6,764 nt of DNA, from the NCBI GenBank assembly GCA_902783925.1, contig CACZSV010000083.1, positions 1-6,764 of the forward strand, given 5' to 3'. Below the pieces are notes generated by a model. That model did not search any database and was not told the origin of the DNA. It worked only from the letters and a program-made list of their open reading frames with translations. Shown piece after piece: positions 1 through 5,646 of this stretch; position 1 is the stretch's first letter, and each line of letters opens with the position of its first letter. This stretch comes from an uncultured Coriobacteriaceae bacterium. Its GTDB lineage: Bacteria; Actinomycetota; Coriobacteriia; Coriobacteriales; QAMH01. A program made the position numbers and the translations under genes.

Positions 1-183
1 CTAGTGCCGTTGCCCCCACTTGATGGCGGTAAGATCGTGGTCGAGCTTATCGAGCGCGTCATCGGGCGCGAAATTCCCGTCAAGGTCATCAATGCGGTTA
101 CCATCGTGGTGATCGTTCTCCTTGTCATTTTGTTCGTGGTGCTGCTGCGGCAAGACATCATGAATTTCATCATAGGGGGTTGA
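1..183 (+). CDS. rseP: C-terminal end of RseP-like site-2 (M50) zinc metalloprotease, partial
   Basis: The frame is open from the window edge and ends with TGA at 181-183, giving the last 60 residues of a protein that begins outside the window. It contains PLPPLDGGK, which matches the C-terminal LDGG zinc-ligand motif of M50 intramembrane proteases, where the aspartate is the third metal ligand. One strongly hydrophobic helix follows (about residues 39-53 of the fragment), then a short tail ending NFIIGG. In the family, these enzymes cut transmembrane segments such as those of anti-sigma factors or leftover signal peptides. The N-terminal HExxH motif and the PDZ domain would lie upstream and cannot be checked. 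ispG starts one base after the stop, so the two are almost certainly co-transcribed. A dxr-rseP-ispG order is common in bacteria, so dxr may lie just upstream (inference). Confidence 0.9.
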   Translation, partial: LVPLPPLDGGKIVVELIERVIGREIPVKVINAVTIVVIVLLVILFVVLLRQDIMNFIIGG

Positions 184-184
184 T

Positions 185-1282
185 ATGGCGAGCAATTCAT
201 CGGAGATCGCACGATGCAAGACGCGCGCGGTCAGTGTCGGCGGTGTGCATATTGGGGGCGGCGCGCCGGTTGTCGTGCAATCGATGACAAATATCGCGAT
301 GATTGACGGGCCGGATGGCCCACATCTGGATGCTGCGGGTAATCTTGCGCAGATTGAAGCGCTCGCGCAAGCTGGTTGCGAGCTTGTGCGCGTGGCCATT
401 CCAAACAGAGCGTCGGTCGCCTACTTTTCGCAGGTTGCCGAGCAGAGCACGCTGCCAGTCATCGCTGACGTGCATTTCGATCACGAAATCGCCATCGGCG
501 CCGCGAAAGCGGGTGCGGCGGCGCTGCGCATCAATCCCGGCAACATCGGTTCGACCGAACGCGTCGATGCGGTCATCGACGCAGCAGGCGAAGCGGGTAT
601 TCCCATTCGCATCGGCGTGAACGCAGGTTCGCTCGAAGACGCGCTTGCCGCGCGCGACGATCTGTCGCTGGCCGAAAAGCTCGCCTTGAGCGCTGCGAGT
701 TTCGTCGAGCACTTCTCCGAGCGCGGCTTTGATGACATCGTCGTTTCTGCCAAAGCGCATGACGTGATGACCACTGTCGCCGCATACCAGCAGCTTTCGC
801 GCGAGCTGCCGCAGGTTCCGCTGCATATTGGCGTGACGGAAGCAGGCGGCATCCAGCAAGGAACCATCAAATCCGCTGCGGGTCTTGGCATACTGCTTGC
901 ACAGGGCATCGGCGATACCATGCGCGTGTCGCTCACGGCAGACCCGGTCGCAGAGATCGCCGTCGCATTTGGCATTCTTGCCGCTGTCGACGTGCGTCGC
1001 GTGAAACCTGAGCTCATCAGCTGCCCTACCTGCAGTCGCTGCCAGGTCGATTTGATTCCTATCGCAGACGAGGTGCAGCGTCGGCTCGATGTGCTTAACA
1101 AGCCGCTTAAGGTCGCCGTCATGGGCTGCGTCGTGAACGGTCCCGGTGAAGCGCGCGATGCCGATGTGGGCGTTGCCTGCGGCCGCGGCGAGGGGATGCT
1201 GTTCGCGCATGGCGAAAAGCTGCACAAGGTCCCCGCAGGTTCGATTCTCGATGAGCTCTTCGCGCTCATCGAGACGATGTGA
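185..1282 (+). CDS. ispG: 4-hydroxy-3-methylbut-2-en-1-yl diphosphate synthase (HMBPP synthase)
   Basis: This is IspG/GcpE, the penultimate enzyme of the MEP isoprenoid pathway, which reductively opens MEcPP to HMBPP with a [4Fe-4S] cluster in the cytosol. The 365-residue length is normal for the short bacterial form. A TIM-barrel-like N-terminal part includes GGGAPVVVQSMTN (24-36), AGCELVRVAIP (63-73), ADVHFDH (94-100) and RINPGNIG (115-122). The C-terminal Fe-S domain holds the cluster ligands C280 and C283 (SCPTC), C315 (MGCVVNGPGE) and E322, with the spacing of the E. coli enzyme (270, 273, 305, 312). The ATG start at 185 is preceded by AGGGGG at 174-179 with a 5-base spacer. It lies one base after rseP and six bases before trmO. 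One oddity is that the segment after QSMTN is longer than usual and lacks the common NTDT-DV-AT pattern (see findings). Confidence 0.97.
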   Translation: MASNSSEIARCKTRAVSVGGVHIGGGAPVVVQSMTNIAMIDGPDGPHLDAAGNLAQIEALAQAGCELVRVAIPNRASVAYFSQVAEQSTLPVIADVHFDHEIAIGAAKAGAAALRINPGNIGSTERVDAVIDAAGEAGIPIRIGVNAGSLEDALAARDDLSLAEKLALSAASFVEHFSERGFDDIVVSAKAHDVMTTVAAYQQLSRELPQVPLHIGVTEAGGIQQGTIKSAAGLGILLAQGIGDTMRVSLTADPVAEIAVAFGILAAVDVRRVKPELISCPTCSRCQVDLIPIADEVQRRLDVLNKPLKVAVMGCVVNGPGEARDADVGVACGRGEGMLFAHGEKLHKVPAGSILDELFALIETM

Positions 1283-1288
1283 GGCGTC

Positions 1289-2017
1289 GTGAATAGTGCA
1301 GGACAAACAGCTGACGACGGCCGTATCGACATCGAGCCAATTGCGCATATTCGCACGGCGTTTCCCACGAAATTCGGCATTCCGCGGCAAAGCGGGCTCG
1401 TCTCTGAGCTCGAAGGCGAGATTGTCTTCGAGCCCAAATATCGTGACCCCGATGCCCTGCGCGGCATCGAGACCTTCAGTCATCTATGGCTTATTTGGGG
1501 CTTCTCGGAAAACGAGCCAGAAAACGAGCGCGAGGGTTTTAGGGCGCTCGTTCGCCCGCCGCGTCTTGGAGGCAACGAAAAGCGCGGTGTCTTTGCCACG
1601 CGCTCGCCGTTCAGGCCGAATAATCTCGGTCTTTCCGTAGTCGAGCTCGCGGGCGTCGAAAAGACGAAGAACCGGGGGAGCGTGCTCAAGGTGCGCGGGG
1701 CCGACCTCATGGATGGCACGCCCATATACGATGTGAAGCCGTACCTGGCGTATGCGGATGCCGTCGAGCATGCACAAGGCGGGTTTGCAGAAGACCCCGA
1801 TGCCGGAATGCTCGATGTCGTGATGAGCGATGAGCAGCGCGAAGCGTTGGGGGAGAAGGCAGGCGAACTCGCGCATGTGCTTGCCCGCGACCCGCGCCCA
1901 GCATATCATGACAATCCCAGGCGCGTGTACTGCCTCGAATACGGGGATTGGGATGTTCGCTTCGAGGTGAAAGGCGATACGCTCGCTGTTGTGAGCGTCG
2001 ACGAGCGTTTCGCATAG
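1289..2017 (+). CDS. trmO: tRNA (adenine(37)-N6)-methyltransferase, TsaA/TrmO family
   Basis: TrmO uses S-adenosylmethionine to N6-methylate t6A37 of tRNA-Thr, giving m6t6A, which tunes decoding. The 242-residue protein has the family hallmarks in order: IAHIRTAFPTKFGIPRQ (18-34), LRGIETFSHLWLIW (57-70), VRPPRLGGN (88-96), GVFATRSPFRPNNLG (100-114), LMDGTPIYDVKPYL (140-153) and the C-terminal DPRPAY (201-206). Length and order match E. coli TrmO (235 residues). The start is GTG at 1289, six bases after the ispG stop; GAGG at 1281-1284, overlapping that stop, is the likely ribosome binding site, with a short 4-base spacer. Translation is therefore probably coupled to ispG. The TAG stop at 2015-2017 is the first triplet of a 66-bp repeat, but the protein reaches the expected family end, so it is probably not truncated. 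Confidence 0.95.
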   Translation: MNSAGQTADDGRIDIEPIAHIRTAFPTKFGIPRQSGLVSELEGEIVFEPKYRDPDALRGIETFSHLWLIWGFSENEPENEREGFRALVRPPRLGGNEKRGVFATRSPFRPNNLGLSVVELAGVEKTKNRGSVLKVRGADLMDGTPIYDVKPYLAYADAVEHAQGGFAEDPDAGMLDVVMSDEQREALGEKAGELAHVLARDPRPAYHDNPRRVYCLEYGDWDVRFEVKGDTLAVVSVDERFA

Positions 2018-2168
2018 GGACGGACTCCAGCCCGCCTGCGCGTCAACCGCCACATGCGGGACCCCGCCTTGTAAAAACCGTAGGGGCGGGCTTTAGCCCG
2101 CCTGCGCGTGAACCGCCACATGTGGAACCCCGCCTTGTAAAAACCGTAGGGGCGGGCTTTAGCCCGCC
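2015..2168. repeat. 66-bp tandem direct repeat with GC-rich palindromes (2.3 copies)
   Basis: Unit 1 is 2015-2080, unit 2 is 2081-2146, and a partial third copy (first 22 bases of the unit) is 2147-2168. The period is exactly 66 bp; units 1 and 2 differ at 7 positions. Units 2 and 3 start with a perfect 8-bp-arm palindrome, GGCGGGCT-TT-AGCCCGCC (2085-2102 and 2151-2168); it has decayed in unit 1. Unit 2 also has the palindrome CCACATGTGG (2116-2125), decayed to CCACATGCGG in unit 1. The GGCGGGCTTTAGCCCGCC core resembles REP-like intergenic palindromes found in many genomes. It sits directly after trmO and could form RNA hairpins that end or stabilise the rseP-ispG-trmO transcript (inference). 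There is no T-tract, so it is not a standard terminator. Confidence 0.95.
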
Positions 2169-2238
2169 CGAACACCCTGGCTCATGTGCTGCTACTATGA
2201 ATTTGAGCATATTTGGCTTTCCGAAGCCGACAACAGCT

Positions 2239-2243
2239 AGGGG
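2239..2243 (+). promoter_or_regulatory. Ribosome binding site fixing the start of the four-helix membrane protein
   Basis: AGGGG lies 5 bases before the ATG at 2249. The same frame is open further upstream to a TTG at 2213, but that start has no such site, so ATG 2249 is preferred. Confidence 0.75.
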
Positions 2244-2248
2244 CACAT

Positions 2249-2806
2249 ATGGTTTCGTTTTCCGAAATGACAGAAGACGAGTTTTTGTTCGAGCAGATCA
2301 AGGACAATTGCTCGCAACAGCGAGGGCTCATGATCGTGTATGCGGTCATGGCGCTTGCGGCCGTTGTCATGGGAATTGCGGCGGCTGCCATTGGACGCCC
2401 GGCGGCTCTGATGCTGCTAGGTATCATGGCATGCGCTTTTGCCGTGGCGGCAGGCGCCTATTACCTGCAATACAAGAAGTACAGGGCAGCGCTCGATGAG
2501 ATTGGACCCAATCCCGCCCAAGACAATACCGGCGGAAGCTATTCGGCTGCAACCTCGGAAATAATCGAGAAGTCACATACAAGCGCCAGCGTGCAGATTC
2601 AGCTCTTCATCGCGTATGGCATTTTGGGGCTGGTCATGCTTGCAGCGGGGGCGTTTTTGCTCCTTTTGCTGGGCGAGATGGGAGACGAAGCCCCGCTGCT
2701 TGTAGGCGGCAGCGTTCTCCTGACGGGCGGCATACTGCTTGTTGTCATGTCTGCCAAGGCATTTCGCAGCTGGAGAATCGTGAGACGATTCGAAAAACGG
2801 GTATGA
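2249..2806 (+). CDS. Hypothetical membrane protein with four predicted transmembrane helices
   Basis: I do not recognise this 185-residue protein. An acidic, soluble N-terminus (about 1-25, EMTEDEFLFEQIKD) precedes two hydrophobic helices at about 27-48 and 52-74. Then come a basic turn (YKKYRA), a polar loop of roughly 35 residues rich in N, S and G (about 80-115), two more helices at about 116-141 and 148-169, and a strongly basic tail (RSWRIVRRFEKRV). The two-helix plus loop plus two-helix layout suggests an internal duplication, with the basic tail in the cytoplasm by the positive-inside rule. No catalytic or metal-binding motif is visible. It is separated from trmO by the tandem repeat, so it may have its own promoter; TACTAT at 2193-2198 is a weak -10 candidate with no fitting -35. 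It converges on the DMT transporter gene. Confidence 0.82.
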   Translation: MVSFSEMTEDEFLFEQIKDNCSQQRGLMIVYAVMALAAVVMGIAAAAIGRPAALMLLGIMACAFAVAAGAYYLQYKKYRAALDEIGPNPAQDNTGGSYSAATSEIIEKSHTSASVQIQLFIAYGILGLVMLAAGAFLLLLLGEMGDEAPLLVGGSVLLTGGILLVVMSAKAFRSWRIVRRFEKRV

Positions 2807-2814
2807 GATAGCGA

Positions 2815-2881
2815 GCCCGCATGGCATCACCGCGCCCTTAGCGACTTGCAGCTCGCGAAATCGCGGCGATGTCATGCGGGC
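2815..2881. terminator. Long inverted repeat between convergent genes, possible bidirectional terminator
   Basis: Arms 2815-2834 and 2862-2881 are complementary at 18 of 20 positions. Read as + strand RNA, one of the two exceptions is a G-U pair and the other an A-C mismatch; in the - strand RNA the second becomes a U-G pair. The 27-base loop holds a smaller GCGA/TCGC stem. It lies exactly between the stop of the membrane protein (2806) and the stop of the DMT transporter (2897), the usual place for a shared terminator. No long T-tract follows directly; the nearest on the + side is TTATTTT at 2889-2895. Termination is therefore inferred from position and stem strength; an intergenic palindromic repeat element is the alternative. 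Confidence 0.55.
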
Positions 2882-2896
2882 ACGACGCTTATTTTG

Positions 2897-3823
2897 CTAC
2901 TGCTTCATCTTTCCCGTTGCCACGAGGATGACGGCAATGACGATGAGCGCCGCGCCGACAAGCTGGCCTGTAGAGGCAACCTCGCCGAGCAAAAGCCATG
3001 CGAGAAAGAGCGAAAACGGCGTTTCCGATGTGCCGATGAGCGACGTTCTCGTCGCGCCGATTCGCTCGATGGCAAGTGCGTAAAGCAGCAGCGGGACTAT
3101 CGTGTTGAAGACGGCCATGTAGGCGCCGCAACCGAGCTGCACTGTGTCGAGCGCGGCAAGCGTCGGCACGTGGTCGAAGAACAAGACGAGTGAGATAGCC
3201 AGACAGATGATGGCGACGTTGAATGTCAGCGTGAGCGCCCCATCAGGCTTTTCACCATCGGGGCGCGGCTTTGTATGCTGGCCAATCCACTGAACTCCCA
3301 CGGTGTAGAGGGCGTAGCACACGCATGCGATGACTGTAATCGCAATTCCCACCGGGTCGAGCACCGCCTTGCCCGGGAGGTACATCTCCGAAATGCAGAA
3401 GATGCCGCCAACCACCAAGATGATGACCACGGCAAGCCGCGCGGAGAATTTCTCGTGGAAGACGAAGATGCCGAGTATGGCGACGACTGCGGGAAACACG
3501 AAGTAGATGACGGTTGCCATGCCCGCTGTGAGCATGTCGACGCCCACGTAATAGAGATACGCGGAAAAGAAGAAGAGTATGCCCATGAGCCAGATGAGCG
3601 GGTTACGGCTGAACAGGCGCTGCTTTCTCCATATAAGAAGAAATGCCCCGAGCAAGATGACCGTGAAAATAAAGCGCAAAAGCATGACTTGTTGCGTTGT
3701 CATTCCCGTGCCGAGCATGAACTTGCATACGATACCCATTGTGGAATACAGGATCGCCTGAATGATGGCGAACGTGTATCCGATTGCATCGCCTCGCTTG
3801 GTGTTTTTGGCATTCTGCGGCAT
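2897..3823 (-). CDS. EamA/DMT-superfamily transporter, ten predicted helices
   Basis: This is an integral membrane protein of the drug/metabolite transporter superfamily, built from two tandem five-helix EamA repeats. Numbering from an ATG at 3829, helices run at about 14-37, 46-66, 78-98, 101-123, 131-148, 158-182, 203-218, 233-252, 268-283 and 288-306. Family features include LRFIF at the start of helix 2, VFPAVVAILGIFVFHEKFS closing repeat one, and the matching ETPFSLFLAWLLLGEV in repeat two. A charged loop (KPRPDGEKPDG, 187-197) separates the halves. I chose ATG 3823 (308 residues) over ATG 3829 because GGAG at 3831-3834 is 7 bases from the former and only 1 from the latter. The substrate cannot be told from the sequence; relatives export amino acids, nucleosides or other metabolites. 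It lies just downstream of the truncated moeA, in the same direction, and is probably read from moeA's promoter. Confidence 0.9.
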   Translation of the reverse strand: MPQNAKNTKRGDAIGYTFAIIQAILYSTMGIVCKFMLGTGMTTQQVMLLRFIFTVILLGAFLLIWRKQRLFSRNPLIWLMGILFFFSAYLYYVGVDMLTAGMATVIYFVFPAVVAILGIFVFHEKFSARLAVVIILVVGGIFCISEMYLPGKAVLDPVGIAITVIACVCYALYTVGVQWIGQHTKPRPDGEKPDGALTLTFNVAIICLAISLVLFFDHVPTLAALDTVQLGCGAYMAVFNTIVPLLLYALAIERIGATRTSLIGTSETPFSLFLAWLLLGEVASTGQLVGAALIVIAVILVATGKMKQ

Positions 3824-3835
3824 CTGCATGCTCCA

Positions 3836-4537
3836 TCAGTAGCGTCGTTTCACGCGGCCGGGGGCATCGAGGCGGTAGCCGCCGAGCTCTTCGATGCGCG
3901 AGCGGAACGCATTCACATCGCGCATCTGGGAGGCAACGGGCGCCGCATCGACGGGTACGATTTCGTCTCCTGTCGAGATGATGCCCACACGCGGGCGGCG
4001 AAGCACCGTACATTTGCTCACGCCGAGGCTTGCGAGCGTGCCAATATGATGCGCTTGCAGTCTGGTACCTGCTGCGATGAGAACCTGTCCGGACTTGATG
4101 TCATCGTTTTCGAAAACGATGTTGGAGCCAGGGGCTGCGGGGCGTGCGATACCGATGGTCCCGTCGCCGTATTCCTCGCAGTATTCCAGCATGACGACAG
4201 CGTCGGCGCCTTGCGGCACCATGCCGCCCGTTGGAATGCGCGCGCAGCTACCCGGCGAGCATGTGCAACTCGGTGCTGCTCCCATCTCCACTTCGCCTGC
4301 GAGATCGAGCAGGGCGGGGAGCGCATCCGAGCAGCCGAAGGTATCATCGGATACAACTGCGAAGCCATCGACCGTCGAGCGGTCGAAAGGTGGGACGCCT
4401 TCGCTCGCAACAAGATTGTGCGCGATACGGCGACCCGCCGTATTATCAAGAGAAACACGCTCTTCGCCACAGTTCAGCACGCCGAATTGTTCGATTACGC
4501 AGGCGCGTGCGGCTTCCAACGATACGACTTCGAGCAT
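3836..4537 (-). pseudogene. moeA: Truncated molybdopterin molybdenumtransferase (MoeA), C-terminal half missing
   Basis: The 233 residues match the first part of MoeA, which inserts molybdate into adenylylated molybdopterin in molybdenum cofactor synthesis. Visible motifs are VPPFDRSTVDGFAV (48-61), RIPTGGMVPQGADAVVMLEY (100-119), a G.NI...DDIKSGQVLIAAGTRL stretch (137-160), ASLGV (169-173) and the start of the MoaB/Mog-like domain, RVGIISTGDEIVPVD (183-197) plus MRDVNAF (205-211). The frame then runs ...EELGGYR, a short unmatched tail and a TGA stop. MoeA is normally about 400 residues, so the SGG.S.G motif, the LPGNP motif and the C-terminal beta domain are all absent. No remnant of them follows, since the transporter starts within 15 bases. 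The start is well formed: ATG at 4537 with GAGGG 6 bases upstream. The intact first 233 codons suggest a recent deletion. A functional short product seems unlikely because part of the active-site domain is missing, but this is inference. Confidence 0.88.
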
Positions 4538-4643
4538 ACAGCACCCTCATCTCCGCATGTGTAGAGACGTTTCTTGTCGCTGCCAATTTTACGACACCTG
4601 TATTGTGGTGCATACGACGAGCTTCCGCGTGCCTCGGACTCGT

Positions 4644-4820
4644 ATGCTCGCTCTAGACATAGAAGGCTTCAACGATACGCAGGTGACCTTCTTTGCCGCA
4701 TACGGCCCGAATACAGGACGTGACAATTGGTACACCAATCCTGTCGGTCATGCCATCGTGTTAGAAGAGCTGCGCAAGGTCGCGAAGTTGGAAAATCGGG
4801 GCATGCCTAAAAATGCATGA
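4644..4820 (+). CDS. Small hypothetical protein, upstream member of an overlapping ORF pair
   Basis: This is a 58-residue ORF that I do not recognise. The protein has a balanced, soluble composition (starting MLALDIEGFNDTQ, with YGPNTGRDNWYTNP in the middle and a helical EELRKVAKLENR near the end), unlike the arginine- and serine-rich products of shadow frames here. The frame is open further upstream, and ATG 4557 would give 87 residues, but the extra part (cysteine-rich, then HTTSFRVPRTR) looks less protein-like and has no ribosome binding site. ATG 4644 has only a weak GGA about 5 bases away. Third-position GC (roughly 56 percent by hand) is lower than in ispG, which could mean acquired or decaying DNA. 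Its TGA overlaps the ATG of the next ORF (ATGCATGA), the classic form of translational coupling. A broken remnant of a longer gene is the main alternative. Confidence 0.45.
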   Translation: MLALDIEGFNDTQVTFFAAYGPNTGRDNWYTNPVGHAIVLEELRKVAKLENRGMPKNA

Positions 4821-4992
4821 CCGTGTACTCCAAATCAAGGATGCACAGGTAGTCGCCTTCTTGAGCGATGCACTTCACTATTCGGGATACTATCTATTCA
4901 AGCCAATCCGAGAGACTGCGTCCGTCCCGGAGAAGTGCCCTGAATGCGGTATAGGTTCCGGAATGGCGTACGCTCGCAGTGCAGACTGCTAG
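4813..4992 (+). CDS. Small hypothetical protein with a CPECG motif, downstream member of the pair
   Basis: This is a 59-residue ORF (ATG 4813, TAG 4990-4992), not recognised. It begins MHDRVLQIKDAQVVAFLSDA, continues with an aromatic patch (LHYSGYYLFKP) and ends with a CPECG motif at residues 43-47 plus a lone terminal cysteine. A single CxxC could be half of a zinc site, but no second CxxC is present. Its start overlaps the preceding stop by ATGCATGA; no strong ribosome binding site is near (GGGG at 4798-4801 is 11 bases away), so re-initiation from the upstream ORF is the likely route. It converges on idi, ending 14 bases before the idi stop. Natural-looking composition supports coding; short length and lack of a known family keep confidence moderate. 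Confidence 0.45.
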   Translation: MHDRVLQIKDAQVVAFLSDALHYSGYYLFKPIRETASVPEKCPECGIGSGMAYARSADC

Positions 4993-5006
4993 CTCAGATG
5001 ACGTGT

Positions 5007-5564
5007 CTACAGGCCGAGATGCTTGAACACGAGCGGGAACACCGTGATTGCCCAGGTTGCAAATGCATCGGGCGTTTCGATGAGCTCATGCGAGAGCGCA
5101 TCGGGCGATATCCAGCGGGCGTCGCTGACTTCGATGGGGTCGGGGTGTGGCTCCTCGTCGCAGCGGCCGAGGAAGACGTGGTCGTATTCGAATTCGGAAA
5201 TACCCCCGTCGTAAACGGAGCGGTACACGAAGGCTCCGATTTCCTGCAGGTCAAGTGCATGCGTGCCGAGTTCCTCATAGGTTCTACGATATGCCGCGTC
5301 GAGGGTGTCTTCGCCATTGCGCGGATGAGAGCAGCACGAGTTCGCCCACAATCCCTGCGAGTGATACTTGTACCGCGAGCGCTTGGCGAGAAGCAGCTCA
5401 GGACCGTTTTCGCCATCGCGCATGAGTACGACCGAGAACGCACGATGTAGCTGATTATCAAGATGGGCGTGTACTTTGGTGGCGACGCCTGTCTGGCGGT
5501 CGAACATGTCCACCAAGATGAGCTCGTCATCGCGACCGGGGTCGTTTTCAAATCTAGCGTCCAT
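5007..5564 (-). CDS. idi: Isopentenyl-diphosphate delta-isomerase, type I (Nudix fold)
   Basis: Idi interconverts IPP and DMAPP, the two C5 building blocks of isoprenoids, using a divalent metal and an active-site Cys/Glu pair. The 185-residue protein matches the E. coli length (182). Metal ligands and catalytic residues can be placed: H34 and H40 (AHLDNQLHRAFS), C78 and H80 in GLWANSCCSHP, Y114 in FVYR, E124 and E126 in ISEFEYDHVF, and W171 in TPDAFATW. The Nudix-like helix is NGEDTLDAAYRRTYEELG (83-100). The ATG start at 5564 follows AAAGGA with a 6-base spacer, and a strong promoter lies just upstream, so the gene is expressed on its own. Because the MEP pathway already yields both isomers through IspH, Idi here balances the ratio rather than being strictly required (known for MEP bacteria). 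Its presence complements ispG in this window. Confidence 0.96.
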   Translation of the reverse strand: MDARFENDPGRDDELILVDMFDRQTGVATKVHAHLDNQLHRAFSVVLMRDGENGPELLLAKRSRYKYHSQGLWANSCCSHPRNGEDTLDAAYRRTYEELGTHALDLQEIGAFVYRSVYDGGISEFEYDHVFLGRCDEEPHPDPIEVSDARWISPDALSHELIETPDAFATWAITVFPLVFKHLGL

Positions 5565-5593
5565 TGCGTGTCCTTTCTGCAGGTCTGTGTATA

Positions 5594-5622
5594 AGTATAC
5601 CTTGCTGTACTCCTTGTGTTAA
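5594..5622 (-). promoter_or_regulatory. Sigma-70-type promoter of idi
   Basis: On the - strand, TTAACA (5622-5617) and TATACT (5599-5594) are separated by exactly 17 bases. Each box differs from the consensus at one position. The -10 box ends about 30 bases before the idi ATG, leaving a short leader with the AAAGGA ribosome binding site. Confidence 0.8.
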
Positions 5623-5646
5623 TCTCATTCGAATGCGCCGGCGTAC

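Noticed and set aside
197..1483. 428-residue open frame on the - strand across ispG
   Set aside because: It is antisense to a clear ispG with intact Fe-S ligands; the product is rich in R, H and D with no family pattern. Long antisense frames are expected in GC-rich DNA.
2015..2168. CRISPR array
   Set aside because: The whole 66-bp unit is repeated with only 7 changes; there are no unique spacers of regular size between conserved repeats, and no cas genes nearby.
1906..2246. - strand ORFs with repeated GLKPAPTVFTRRG peptides, and a + strand counterpart
   Set aside because: The peptide repetition is only the 66-bp DNA repeat read in frame; such KPAPT peptides are typical of translated intergenic repeats, and there is no start signal.
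2213..2248. TTG 2213 as start of the four-helix membrane protein
   Set aside because: It has no ribosome binding site, whereas ATG 2249 has AGGGG at ideal spacing and gives a sensible N-terminus.
4077..4556. Extension of the small + strand ORF back into the moeA region
   Set aside because: That part is antisense to moeA, with a serine- and threonine-rich shadow composition; only the part after 4557 or 4644 looks natural.
3275..4564. 429-residue open frame on the + strand across the transporter and moeA
   Set aside because: It lies opposite two recognisable - strand genes, and its composition (very high H, D, E, R and C) is typical of a mirror frame.
4976..4989. Hairpin GCAGT-GCAG-ACTGC as a terminator between the small ORFs and idi
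   Set aside because: It is a 5-bp stem inside the end of the second small ORF with no T-tract on either side.
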